From assembly GCA_002346475.1 (NCBI GenBank), contig DDZV01000015.1, positions 92,825 to 156,824 of the forward strand: a stretch of 64,000 nt of DNA, read 5' to 3'. Below are positions 1-8,452 of the stretch, piece by piece (the stretch's first letter is position 1; each line of letters starts with the position of its first letter). The stretch comes from Acidobacteria bacterium UBA2999 (GTDB taxonomy: Bacteria; Acidobacteriota; Vicinamibacteria; Vicinamibacterales; UBA2999). The notes under the pieces were generated by a model, which had not been told where the DNA came from, did no database searches, and saw only the letters and a list, made by a program, of their open reading frames with translations. The translations under genes were made by a program, and so were the position numbers.

Positions 1-1296
1 CAACTCTCCTGGTGCCAACCACTTACCATTGACTTTGAGCATGCTGTCTGCTCGACCGCAATAAACATAATTTCCATCAGATCGACGGCGCAACATGTCA
101 CCAGAAATGTACCATTCACCTTGAAAAGCCTGCATTGTTTCCTTCGCCTGCTGCCAGTACTCGATTGCACGCGATTTGCCGCACACCCAAAGCCTGCCTA
201 CTTCGCCATCAACTACTTCAGCACCCCTATCATCACAGAGCTTGATATTGAAACCTGGCACCACCTTCCCAAGTGTGCCAGGCACTACTGCGCCAGAACG
301 GTTGCTTAAAAATATGTGCGACATCTCAGACGATCCAAGGCCGTCGAGAAGTTCTACATTGAAAGTACTCAACCATCGTTTGTGCAACTTTAGAGGCAGG
401 GCCTCTCCGGCTGACGTCGCAAGACGGAGACACGACAAATCCTGTAGAGCGGCTTCCTCGTGCGACACCATCTGTTGAATCATATTTGGGACACTAACAA
501 ACACTGTAGGACGGTGGCGTCGGATCTCGTCAAAGATTCTTTCAGGAGTGCAACGTTCTGGAAATAACACGCAGGAAGCACCCACAGAAAATGGAAAGAA
601 AAGGTTTGAGCCTGTTGCATAACCAAAATACAGTTTCGGCACTGAGATCGTAATGTCCTGTTTGTTAATGTTGAGTACATTCTGACCATATAGGTGGGTT
701 GTTATAGCAAATGATCGATGGGCCTGCATTACACCTTTTGGTCGTCCGGTTGTGCCACCACTAAAGGACAAGAGAGCTGGGTCATCTCGAGAAGAATCAA
801 AACAAGTAATATCACCTGTTGACATCTCTAGCTCAGACGAGAACTCAGAAGCACCAACCCCATAAAGCTTGGGCAAACGTGCACATCGGGATGTGGCAGC
901 ACGGAATAATTCAAAACGGTTGGCCGGCACGAAAGCTGCTGCTGGCTGAACATAGTCAAAAAAGTAGCTAAGCAGATCTTTTGGAGCATCTGGGTTAACT
1001 AGAACTGCTATTGAACCAAGCCGCAAGACGCCAAAAAGTGCGCCAACAAAATCAGGCGTGTCTGGTAATACAACAATCACACGTTCCTTTGGTTTGATAT
1101 TGTCTCTTGCAAGGATCCGAGCGTAATTTTCAGATAATGTCTTTACCTCTGAAAAATTCAGTATGCTGGTCGCAGTTCGAATGGCTGCTCTGGCTCCATG
1201 GCCTTCGGTGATTCTCGCGTCGAGAAGGTAACTACACAGATTGAGTCGTTCGGGAAGTTCAGTTTTTAATGTAGGGGTCGATTGCTGGATCTTCAT
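1..1296 (-). CDS. Benzoate/2-aminobenzoate-CoA ligase-like acyl-CoA synthetase (C-terminus cut by window)
   Basis: Reads without a stop from ATG 1296 to the window edge (432 codons). It is an ANL-superfamily AMP-forming ligase that would activate an aromatic acid to its CoA thioester. The P-loop SGGTTGRPKG lies near 735-765, followed by TSAGEALP, DGLGSSEMSHIF (A5-like) and YISGDMLRR. The SSEMSHIFLSN stretch is typical of the benzoate-CoA ligase branch. The C-terminal lid domain with the catalytic lysine lies outside the window. A GGAGAA Shine-Dalgarno precedes the ATG. It is divergent, 91 bp away, from an operon for ring oxygenation and beta-oxidation, which makes 2-aminobenzoate (anthranilate) or a related acid the likely substrate. 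Family is confident; substrate is inferred from neighbours. Confidence 0.9.
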   Translation of the reverse strand, partial: MKIQQSTPTLKTELPERLNLCSYLLDARITEGHGARAAIRTATSILNFSEVKTLSENYARILARDNIKPKERVIVVLPDTPDFVGALFGVLRLGSIAVLVNPDAPKDLLSYFFDYVQPAAAFVPANRFELFRAATSRCARLPKLYGVGASEFSSELEMSTGDITCFDSSRDDPALLSFSGGTTGRPKGVMQAHRSFAITTHLYGQNVLNINKQDITISVPKLYFGYATGSNLFFPFSVGASCVLFPERCTPERIFDEIRRHRPTVFVSVPNMIQQMVSHEEAALQDLSCLRLATSAGEALPLKLHKRWLSTFNVELLDGLGSSEMSHIFLSNRSGAVVPGTLGKVVPGFNIKLCDDRGAEVVDGEVGRLWVCGKSRAIEYWQQAKETMQAFQGEWYISGDMLRRRSDGNYVYCGRADSMLKVNGKWLAPGEL

Positions 1297-1387
1297 CACA
1301 TTCTCCGAACTATATCCGTGTGCTACACGAAGGGTATCGTGACAGACTTAGCAAGTGCTCAAGTAGCTTAAACTCGAATAGCAAATT

Positions 1388-2200
1388 ATGTCAGTCTTTA
1401 CAGAACCAACCCCTGATTTGCTCCGAGGCCGCACAGCCGTTGTTACGGGCGGGGGTCGTGGAATTGGTGCTGCGGTAGCAAATCGGCTCGCAACCGCGGG
1501 CGCAGTAGTCCTTGTTTCATCAAAAACAGCAGCCCATGCTAAAAAGACAGCAGCCCGTCTCCGCGCAGCTGGACATACTGCACATGCAACTCCCTGCGAT
1601 GTCTCAAAACACGAGGATGTTGAAGCACTCCAGACAACCGCAACCTCCTTACTGGGGAAGGTTGATGTTTTAGTAAACAATGCTGGCGTGGCATTTTCAG
1701 CACCCTTCCTTCAAACTGACTTTGATGATTTTTCGAAAACCATGTCAGTCAATACGACTGGCACATTTCTTTGCCTTAAAACCTTTCTCCCAGAGATGCT
1801 CAAAACTGGTTGGGGACGAGTAATTAATATCGCATCCATAGCAGGGCTCTCTGCAGGTCCTTATATATCTGCATATGCGACTTCAAAACACGCCGTTGTA
1901 GGTCTGACCAAAGCTGTAGCAACTGAAGTTGTCTTAACGGGTGTAACAGTTAACGCGCTCTGTCCTGGATACGTTAAAACAGACATGACCAAAAGAGCTA
2001 TCAAGCACATTATGCACACCACTGGACTTACAGAACCGGAGGCACTCAATGCGATGCTGAAAACTGCAACGCAAGACCGGCTGGTTGAGCCGGAAGAAGT
2101 AGCGGATGCCGTAGTTTTTCTCTGTAGAGAAGATTCAAAGGATATTAACGGTTCGACACTGGTTATTGACGGAGGAGTAGGTGGACGCAAGTATGCTTAA
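1388..2200 (+). CDS. SDR-family 3-hydroxyacyl-CoA/3-oxoacyl dehydrogenase
   Basis: A 270-residue short-chain dehydrogenase. It has the Rossmann motif TGGGRGIG (20-27), NNAG (97-100), and a catalytic Ser150/Tyr163/Lys167 triad (NIAS...YATSK). The C-terminal DGGVGG is typical of the FabG-like branch. First gene of a tight operon with enoyl-CoA hydratase, acyl-CoA dehydrogenase and the fused monooxygenase/reductase, so it probably oxidises a ring or chain hydroxyl of a CoA-bound intermediate. I see no clear Shine-Dalgarno before the ATG; the divergent 91-bp spacer to the ligase should hold promoters in both directions. The exact substrate cannot be read from the sequence. Confidence 0.88.
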   Translation: MSVFTEPTPDLLRGRTAVVTGGGRGIGAAVANRLATAGAVVLVSSKTAAHAKKTAARLRAAGHTAHATPCDVSKHEDVEALQTTATSLLGKVDVLVNNAGVAFSAPFLQTDFDDFSKTMSVNTTGTFLCLKTFLPEMLKTGWGRVINIASIAGLSAGPYISAYATSKHAVVGLTKAVATEVVLTGVTVNALCPGYVKTDMTKRAIKHIMHTTGLTEPEALNAMLKTATQDRLVEPEEVADAVVFLCREDSKDINGSTLVIDGGVGGRKYA

Positions 2201-2239
2201 TGTTATAAAACCAGCATTGTTTAGTATGGCAACAGTTGC

Positions 2240-3040
2240 ATGATCAAACCAACTTCCTTCTTGCTTGAACACAACCCCGAGTCTGGCATAGCAATAATCA
2301 CCCTCAACAGACCCGAGCGTCTTAATGCGCTTACGTTCGAGGTATATACAGAATTACGCGATACATTCCGTTCACTTGAAACAGCTGCACATATTCGCAC
2401 CATTATCATCACTGGAACTGGAAAAGCCTTTTGCTCTGGTGGAGATGTCCACGAGATCATTGGAGATCTTGTGAACAGTGATGCGAAAGAACTCTTAGAA
2501 TTTAACCAACTCACCTGTGATCTTGTGCGTGCAATTTTTGAGTACCCACATCCAGTTATTGGTGCTCTTAATGGGACTACCGCGGGTGCAGGTGCAGTGA
2601 TTGCAACCGCCTGCGACATTAGGATTGCTGTACCCTCAGCGCGTATTGCATTTCTCTTTACGAAAGTTGGTCTGTCTGGTGCAGACATGGGTGCAGCCTG
2701 GCTCCTTCCGCGTCTTGTTGGGCTTGGTCGGGCCACAGAGTTACTGCTAACTGGAGACTTTATTAGTGCAGGTGAAGCCTACCGCATTGGTCTTTACAAT
2801 CGCCTTGTAGCTAATGACGAAAACGTGGTCGATGCAGCTAGCAGCTTGGCCACAGCCCTCACAAAAGCTCCCACCACGGCATTGCGTGAAACGAAAAAGG
2901 CCTTGCACCGAGAATTGTCTGTGGATTTTTCGACTGCACTTGATCAAGAAGCAAAGCTTCAGGCCTTGTTAATGAAACACCCAGATTTTCGGGAAGCTTA
3001 CAACGCTTTTGTGACTAAACGCCCTCCGAGGTTCTCGTGA
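2240..3040 (+). CDS. Enoyl-CoA hydratase/isomerase
   Basis: A 266-residue crotonase-fold protein. The CoA-binding and oxyanion-hole segments are visible as AFCSGGDVHE (about 62-71) and the G-rich NGTTAGAGA stretch (about 112-120), followed by the family-typical KVGLSGADMGAAWLLPRLVG. The second catalytic Glu of hydratases is not conserved at the usual place (GADMGAA), so isomerase or ring-modifying activity is as likely as simple hydration. It ends by overlapping the next start by 4 bp (GTGA at 3037-3040), indicating translational coupling. In context it would act in beta-oxidation of a partly reduced ring-CoA. Confidence 0.88.
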   Translation: MIKPTSFLLEHNPESGIAIITLNRPERLNALTFEVYTELRDTFRSLETAAHIRTIIITGTGKAFCSGGDVHEIIGDLVNSDAKELLEFNQLTCDLVRAIFEYPHPVIGALNGTTAGAGAVIATACDIRIAVPSARIAFLFTKVGLSGADMGAAWLLPRLVGLGRATELLLTGDFISAGEAYRIGLYNRLVANDENVVDAASSLATALTKAPTTALRETKKALHRELSVDFSTALDQEAKLQALLMKHPDFREAYNAFVTKRPPRFS

Positions 3041-4227
3041 AGCGTCCTGGTATTGACCGGCTGTCGAGTATCGAACCGGTGGCAGCCTTCCTCGAACCGT
3101 CTCACTCGGAACTAGCAAAACAGGTTGGATCATTCTGTAAACACGAGTTATTAAATGAAACTGAACCACAATCAGACAAAGAGGCGCGAACCGTCGCACG
3201 CAAGTGGCTAAAACTTGTCGGTGGCAAAGGCGTGCTTAGCCCACTAGCCTTAGAAGATCTGCGTGGGTTCTGTCTAACACGTGAAGCAATTGCCTCCTAT
3301 AGCCCACTCGTTGATGCCGTCGTGGCCATTCAGGCCCTAGTCGCTACATCATTACAACTTGCTGGATCTAAAAAGCAGCAAGCATTGTGGCTGGATGGAA
3401 TCGTTACAGGACAGATCATGGCAGCCTTTGCAATGACCGAACCGGAAGCAGGTTCTGACGTGGCTGCTATCAGCACGACCGCGACTAAAGACACTAACGG
3501 TTGGGTGCTTAATGGGCAGAAACACTTGATTTCAAATGCCGGCATCGCAGATCTCTACTTAGTGTTTGCCGCCACATCGCTAAAGGCTGGTAGCCGTGGA
3601 CTCAGTGCCTTTCTAGTACCGAGTAATACGCAAGGACTTGTCTACACGGGGACACAGATTGCTGCTGCTGGACACCCGCTTGGACAGATCAGCCTCGACG
3701 ATTGTTCCGTGCCCTCTGATGCACTCTTAGGATCTCTGAATGGCGGTTTTAAACTTGGCATGATGACTCTTGACCGGCTTCGCCCTTCCGTTGGTGCGGC
3801 CGCATGTGGCATGGCCTCCAGGGCTCTTGTCGAAAGCTTGCAACACGTAACTTCGAGACGCCAGTTTGGTGAACCCCTTGAGAGATTTCAGCTTATTCGA
3901 GAGAAGATTGGACGCATGTCTACGCTCCTCGAAGCAGCACGTTTGCTCGTTTACCGAGCGGCATGGTGTCATGATCAGGGGAAGCGCATTACTCTCGAAT
4001 CAGCAATGGCTAAGAGTTTCTCTACAGAAGCAGCGCAATCAATCATTGATGAAGGTCTACAAATTGCTGGTGGCTTAGGGGTAGTTGTTGGTCACCCGCT
4101 TGAACGTCTGTATCGGGCAGTCCGAGCGTTACGGATCTACGAAGGCACAACAGAGATTCAGCGCCTGATTGTTGCAGGGGAACTCTTAGGAAGCCAGCCG
4201 TTGGGAAACCGGGACAAACAATCTTAA
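3037..4227 (+). CDS. Acyl-CoA dehydrogenase
   Basis: A 396-residue flavoprotein dehydrogenase with GTG start in the 4-bp overlap with the hydratase gene. The first signature AFAMTEPEAGSDV (about residues 130-142) and the C-terminal IYEGTTEIQR with the putative catalytic base Glu369 are intact. Length is normal for the family. The N-terminal helical domain is divergent. It would introduce a C=C bond into a CoA-bound intermediate and pass electrons to ETF; no ETF genes are in the window. Its TAA stop overlaps the next ATG by one base (4227). Confidence 0.9.
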   Translation: MKRPGIDRLSSIEPVAAFLEPSHSELAKQVGSFCKHELLNETEPQSDKEARTVARKWLKLVGGKGVLSPLALEDLRGFCLTREAIASYSPLVDAVVAIQALVATSLQLAGSKKQQALWLDGIVTGQIMAAFAMTEPEAGSDVAAISTTATKDTNGWVLNGQKHLISNAGIADLYLVFAATSLKAGSRGLSAFLVPSNTQGLVYTGTQIAAAGHPLGQISLDDCSVPSDALLGSLNGGFKLGMMTLDRLRPSVGAAACGMASRALVESLQHVTSRRQFGEPLERFQLIREKIGRMSTLLEAARLLVYRAAWCHDQGKRITLESAMAKSFSTEAAQSIIDEGLQIAGGLGVVVGHPLERLYRAVRALRIYEGTTEIQRLIVAGELLGSQPLGNRDKQS

Positions 4228-6506
4228 TGAAAATTACTTGTGTCGGCGGGGGCCCAGCCGGACTGTACTTTAGCCTCCTTATGAAAAAGGCGAGGCCTGC
4301 CTACGAGGTCACACTGCTTGAGCGGAACAAATTAGAAGAAACTTTTAGTGCGGGTGTAGTGCTTTCGGATGCCACGATAAATTCTATTGCTACTGTAGAC
4401 CCAGAAATTGCTCTGGCCCTTAGCCAACATGGCGTTCATTGGAACGACATTGAAGTGCACTACAACGGCAATTACACATCCTCCACTGGACATGGTTTCC
4501 TAGGTATTAGACGAGATCGCCTTATAAATATCCTCCGATCACAGGCACAAGCACAAGGGGTAAATATTTGTTTCGAACACGAAGAAGCAAGTCTCGCTAT
4601 TGGGAAAAAAGCTGACCTTGTTGTTGCTGCTGACGGTGCAAATAGCAGTATCCGATCACGCCTCGCCACAAAGATTACGACGACCATTCACAAAGGTTCG
4701 AATCGTTTTATGTGGCTAGAAACCGACAAGGTTTTTTCGGCATTCACCTTCTGCTTCCGAGAAAACGAGCACGGTCTTTGGTGCATTCATGCTTATCAGT
4801 ACGCCTCTGATCGCTCAACCATCATTGTTGAGTGCAATGAAGCAACCTGGCTATCAAGTGGAATGGAACGTGCTACTGAAGCGGAAATGAAAACCTATCT
4901 TGAACAACTGTTCACCCAGGAATTGTCGGGACACAAACTGATGACAACGTTTGGCCCTTGGCAACAGTTTTCCACAATCTGCACGACACCTTGGTCATCA
5001 GATCGATTTGTCCTCCTTGGAGACGCAGCACACACAACGCACTTCTCTATTGGTTCAGGAACAAGCATGGCTATGGATGATGCTCTCGTACTCTGTGAGG
5101 CACTCTCCTCACACGCAGAAGTGCCCGAAGCATTCAAACAGTACGAGAAGATCAGACGGCCACAGATTGAGAGTTTGCAACGATCTGCCCAAGCATCTAT
5201 GGAATGGTTCGAACATGCTTCGCATTACAGAGGGCTCGATCCAGTGTTGTTCAGTTTTTCATTGCTCACACGTTCGATGCGAATCACTCATGAACATTTA
5301 CGCACCAGAGACCCTAAGTTTCTTGCTCAGGTTGATACAGCCGTATTTGAGAATGCAGAGCATCAAGTTAAAAAGCCTCTCGATCGCACTTGTCTGCCAC
5401 CTCCGATGTTCACACCATTCCGGTTGCGCGATCTCGTCATCCCAAATCGGGTCGTCGTATCACCTATGTGCCAATACGTTGCCAAAGATGGCACTGTAGG
5501 GGATTGGCACCTAGTACATCTGGGAAGCCGTGCACTGGGAGGAGCAGGCTTACTTATAGCTGAGATGACAAACGTCAATCCAGATGCGCGTATTTCACCT
5601 AACTGTGCTGGGTTATACAAGGACGATCACTTGGCTGCGTGGAAGCGTGTTGTCGAGTTTGTCCATCATGAAACACCTGCGAAAATTGGGATTCAACTTG
5701 GCCATGCTGGCCGTAAAGGTGCAACAAAACCTCCATGGGAAGGGAACCATGAACCTCTTGAAGAGGATAGTTGGTCAATCCTCTCGGCCTCCCCACTTCC
5801 ATACTTACCTGGCCACAGCAAAATTCCACAAGAAATGACACGTGGCGACATGGATCAAGTAGTTACTGATTTTGTCAAAGCTACCAAGCTGGCTATCCTC
5901 GCTGCATTTGATCTTCTTGAAATCCATATGGCGCACGGATACTTACTCGCATCGTTTATCTCACCATTGACAAACAAGCGGACAGATGAATACGGAGGCT
6001 CATTAGAAAATAGGATGCGGTTTCCTCTTGAGGTCTTCGATGCTTGTCGTGAAGTTTGGCCACCACATCAACCAATGAGTGTCAGAATTAGTGCCGTTGA
6101 TTGGGCGCCAGGTGGTATGAACATTGCGGACGCCGTTAAAGTAGCTGCGCTATTAAAAGCACACAACTGTGACATCGTAGACGTCTCTACTGGACAGACT
6201 GTACCAGAACAACAACCAAACTATGGTCGCTTGTTTCAAACACCATTTGCCGATCGTATTCGCCGAGAAACCAATATTGCCACCATGGCTGTTGGCAACA
6301 TTTCCTCTTACATGGATGTCAATACAATCATTGCAGCAGGACGGGCTGACTTATGTCTCTTGGCACGTGCACACCTGTTCGACCCCTACTGGACTAGGCA
6401 TGCTGCTTGGATGCTTGACTATCCTCTACCTTGGCCCAATCCCTATAAAGCCATGGAACGTTATAACCCGCGACTCGAATTTCAGTTTACAGATAAGAAA
6501 GAGTAG
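4227..6506 (+). CDS. Fused FAD monooxygenase / ene-reductase (2-aminobenzoyl-CoA monooxygenase/reductase type)
   Basis: A 759-residue two-domain flavoenzyme. Residues 1-385 are a PHBH-type FAD monooxygenase (GGGPAG at 7-12; LLGDAAHTTH around 263-272). Residues 393-740 are an Old-Yellow-Enzyme (NADH:flavin oxidoreductase) barrel beginning PMFTPFRLRDLVIPNR, with IQLGHAGRKG and HMAHGYLLASFISP motifs. This fusion is the hallmark of 2-aminobenzoyl-CoA monooxygenase/reductase and of the related salicylyl-CoA 5-hydroxylase annotation. The first domain hydroxylates the ring-CoA and the second reduces it, so the ring is dearomatised in one protein. The neighbouring ligase and beta-oxidation genes fit the aerobic hybrid anthranilate route better than gentisate formation. 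A thiolase is not in the window. Confidence 0.88.
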   Translation: MKITCVGGGPAGLYFSLLMKKARPAYEVTLLERNKLEETFSAGVVLSDATINSIATVDPEIALALSQHGVHWNDIEVHYNGNYTSSTGHGFLGIRRDRLINILRSQAQAQGVNICFEHEEASLAIGKKADLVVAADGANSSIRSRLATKITTTIHKGSNRFMWLETDKVFSAFTFCFRENEHGLWCIHAYQYASDRSTIIVECNEATWLSSGMERATEAEMKTYLEQLFTQELSGHKLMTTFGPWQQFSTICTTPWSSDRFVLLGDAAHTTHFSIGSGTSMAMDDALVLCEALSSHAEVPEAFKQYEKIRRPQIESLQRSAQASMEWFEHASHYRGLDPVLFSFSLLTRSMRITHEHLRTRDPKFLAQVDTAVFENAEHQVKKPLDRTCLPPPMFTPFRLRDLVIPNRVVVSPMCQYVAKDGTVGDWHLVHLGSRALGGAGLLIAEMTNVNPDARISPNCAGLYKDDHLAAWKRVVEFVHHETPAKIGIQLGHAGRKGATKPPWEGNHEPLEEDSWSILSASPLPYLPGHSKIPQEMTRGDMDQVVTDFVKATKLAILAAFDLLEIHMAHGYLLASFISPLTNKRTDEYGGSLENRMRFPLEVFDACREVWPPHQPMSVRISAVDWAPGGMNIADAVKVAALLKAHNCDIVDVSTGQTVPEQQPNYGRLFQTPFADRIRRETNIATMAVGNISSYMDVNTIIAAGRADLCLLARAHLFDPYWTRHAAWMLDYPLPWPNPYKAMERYNPRLEFQFTDKKE

Positions 6507-6527
6507 CGAGGTGGGTGCCGTTACACT

Positions 6528-6908
6528 CTATGTTTTGCTGCGTAATCCATCAATACTCAATGATCCAGCACCGCGCACGGCAAGGTAAAGAAACGCAAAA
6601 CAGAATAACACTGCAGATTCTCCATTATTCTGTACCGGCCAAAATGCTTGTGGTAGGTGTGCAATAAAGTAAGCAGCAGCCATCTGTCCACTGGCAATGA
6701 ACGCTGCCAACCGAGTGAACAGTCCAACAATAATTAGTATGCCTCCGATAAGCTCCACCATGGCAGCAACCCCCAACAACGAACCAAGAGGCACAACCGT
6801 TCCATCAAACATACCGAATAATTTCTGTAATCCGTGCACGAGAAATAGAAACCCAAAAACAATTCGCACAATTGCGTAAATCGTAGAAGCATAACGTTCT
6901 GGAATCAT
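6528..6908 (-). CDS. DoxX family membrane protein
   Basis: A 126-residue, four-helix membrane protein with the DoxX-type opening: RIVFGFLFLVHGLQKLFG, then a GG-containing helix (ELIGGILIIVGLFTRLAAF). AGGAGATAAAC precedes the ATG with good spacing. Convergent with the catabolic operon 21 bp away and divergent from the next membrane protein. DoxX proteins have been linked to thiol stress and quinone-dependent oxidation, but the role here is unknown. Confidence 0.85.
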   Translation of the reverse strand: MIPERYASTIYAIVRIVFGFLFLVHGLQKLFGMFDGTVVPLGSLLGVAAMVELIGGILIIVGLFTRLAAFIASGQMAAAYFIAHLPQAFWPVQNNGESAVLFCFAFLYLAVRGAGSLSIDGLRSKT

Positions 6909-6994
6909 TGTTTATCTCCTGTGCATAAAGTATAGAAACAATAATATTGTTTAATCTCCATGTACAAAGAACAGAAGCCCTATAATGTAAGGCT

Positions 6995-7351
6995 ATGCCA
7001 CTTATTACAAGGGTTAGCGGAACTCTCCTGATTTTGACCGGACTACTTGGTTATATCGTAACCGGCACAAGTAGTCTGACGGCTTTCATCCCAGCAATTT
7101 TTGGTTTAATTCTCGTCCTACTTGGAATCTGGGCCAATGCTGAAGAAACACGCAAACACGCTATGCACGCGGCCGCGGCCGTGGGACTCATCAGTTTAAT
7201 CGTAGGACTTGCAAGCCTACTGCTGTCATGGCTGTACCCGCGGTCATTGGCATCGGTACTGGCTCAAGTGGCAATGATAATAATTGCAGCCACTTTCCTT
7301 GGGTTATGTATAAGATCTTTCATTAACGCCCGTCGGACAAATCCTCGCTAG
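6995..7351 (+). CDS. Small integral membrane protein, unknown function
   Basis: 118 residues with four predicted hydrophobic helices (about 7-28, 29-47, 58-80, 86-107) and a basic C-terminus (SFINARRTNPR). I do not recognise a family beyond a generic small membrane protein. It lies 14 bp upstream of the shell-protein gene on the same strand and may be co-transcribed with it. Confidence 0.65.
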   Translation: MPLITRVSGTLLILTGLLGYIVTGTSSLTAFIPAIFGLILVLLGIWANAEETRKHAMHAAAAVGLISLIVGLASLLLSWLYPRSLASVLAQVAMIIIAATFLGLCIRSFINARRTNPR

Positions 7352-7392
7352 TAGACGACTGACTTATGAACGCTAAACGTAAGGATGCGAAC

Positions 7393-7683
7393 GTGACAGC
7401 CAAAGAGAATCTCGGAGATGCCCTGGGACTTATCGAAACCCGTGGACTCATTGGTATGATTGAAGCAACTGATGCAATGCTTAAAACTGCAAACGTCGTG
7501 CTTGTAAGCTGGGAAAAAGTCGATGCTGGACTCGTCACTGCATTAGTCCGTGGGGATGTAGGGTCGGTGCAGGCGGCAACTGATGCCGGAGCAGCTGCGG
7601 CTCGTCGTGTGGGCGAGCTCATTGGTGTACACGTTATTCCTCGGCCTGCCGACGACTGCGAGAGAGTTTTACCGATCCGCTAG
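7393..7683 (+). CDS. Bacterial microcompartment hexameric shell protein (BMC-H), orphan
   Basis: A single Pfam00936-type BMC domain: [25 protein letters not shown], then a strand ([22 protein letters not shown]) and [25 protein letters not shown]. This is the EutM/PduA/CcmK hexamer type that tiles protein compartment shells. I chose GTG 7393 because AAGGA lies 7 bases upstream and gives a 96-residue protein, the usual size; an in-frame ATG at 7366 would add nine residues without a visible Shine-Dalgarno. No pentamer (BMC-P), BMC-T or signature enzyme is within the window. It overlaps the 3' end of the convergent MerR gene by 50 bp. Family is confident; whether it builds a compartment is unknown. 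Confidence 0.9.
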   Translation: MTAKENLGDALGLIETRGLIGMIEATDAMLKTANVVLVSWEKVDAGLVTALVRGDVGSVQAATDAGAAAARRVGELIGVHVIPRPADDCERVLPIR

Positions 7684-8125
7684 ATCTCCGTCGTCGCTCT
7701 CGTACGGTTACAGGTCGAAGTGACAACTCTTCTCCATCTACAAGAAGTGCCTGTGTTGGCTTTTCAACATTGAACAACCCATTGTCTGTACGAACGTATA
7801 ACTGATCTCCTTTGATTAGCAATGCCGGCGTTTCACCTTCGCCAATTACTTCGTACAACCTCACACCAAATTCCTCGCGCAACACGCTTAGAAGGTTTCT
7901 GATACGAGGAACAGAAAACCCTCGACGCCGTAAGTCGCCTAGAATCTGAAGCTCAAGAACATCAATTGTGGTGTAACGTCGTTCAGTAAATCCACCTGCA
8001 GGTGTTCGTTTAGGAGCAATCGCCGGCGCGAAGAGGCGTCTCGCATCCCACCATTGCAACTGTCTCGCAGATAGCCCTGTTAGGGTTGAAACTTCTCGAG
8101 AGCTATAAAACTTCTTCAGCCTCAT
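7634..8125 (-). CDS. MerR-family transcriptional regulator
   Basis: A 163-residue protein whose N-terminus is a MerR winged helix ([26 protein letters not shown] ... [23 protein letters not shown], residues 7-75). A middle segment ([19 protein letters not shown], about 100-118) and a very basic C-tail ([19 protein letters not shown]) follow. It lacks an obvious Cys cluster, so it is not a classical metal-sensing MerR. It overlaps the upstream pterin dehydratase gene by 4 bp (ATGA) and so is the last gene of a thiO-phhB-merR unit. Its effector is unknown; the tail-to-tail overlap with the shell gene makes that gene a candidate target. Confidence 0.85.
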   Translation of the reverse strand: MRLKKFYSSREVSTLTGLSARQLQWWDARRLFAPAIAPKRTPAGGFTERRYTTIDVLELQILGDLRRRGFSVPRIRNLLSVLREEFGVRLYEVIGEGETPALLIKGDQLYVRTDNGLFNVEKPTQALLVDGEELSLRPVTVRERRRRSSGSVKLSRSRRQAEE

Positions 8126-8412
8126 AATAATTCTTGGGCTTTGCGGTCGGCCATACGTGCGCCCTCAATGTCCTTAAGCGTAACGCCACCTTGACTATGT
8201 GTAGAGTATGAAAGGGTAACTCGCTTGTAATTTATGCTGATGTCAGGATGGTGATCTGCTTGTTCTGCCTCTGGCACAAGATGCCCTACAAACGTAACTG
8301 CCTCAGGGAACCCAGCAAATGTAAATTGTTTGCAGATGGCGTTTCCACTTAATGACCATCCCTGAAGCGATTGGAGATGTTGTTCAATGTCTGCATGCGA
8401 CAGGATCACCAT
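8122..8412 (-). CDS. phhB: Pterin-4a-carbinolamine dehydratase
   Basis: A 96-residue PCD/DCoH protein. The active-site signature is present as ADHHPDISINYKRVTLSYSTHSQGG (two adjacent His, then the third His in STHSQGG). It regenerates tetrahydrobiopterin-type cofactors after aromatic amino-acid hydroxylation, or acts in a molybdopterin-related pterin role in bacteria without hydroxylases. No phenylalanine hydroxylase is nearby. ATG 8412 is chosen because GGAGGAGGAA lies 6 bases upstream. Forty bases downstream of thiO and overlapping merR by 4 bp. Confidence 0.92.
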   Translation of the reverse strand: MVILSHADIEQHLQSLQGWSLSGNAICKQFTFAGFPEAVTFVGHLVPEAEQADHHPDISINYKRVTLSYSTHSQGGVTLKDIEGARMADRKAQELL

Positions 8413-8452
8413 GACGATTCCTCCTCCAAGATCACAACAACCAAGATGGGTG

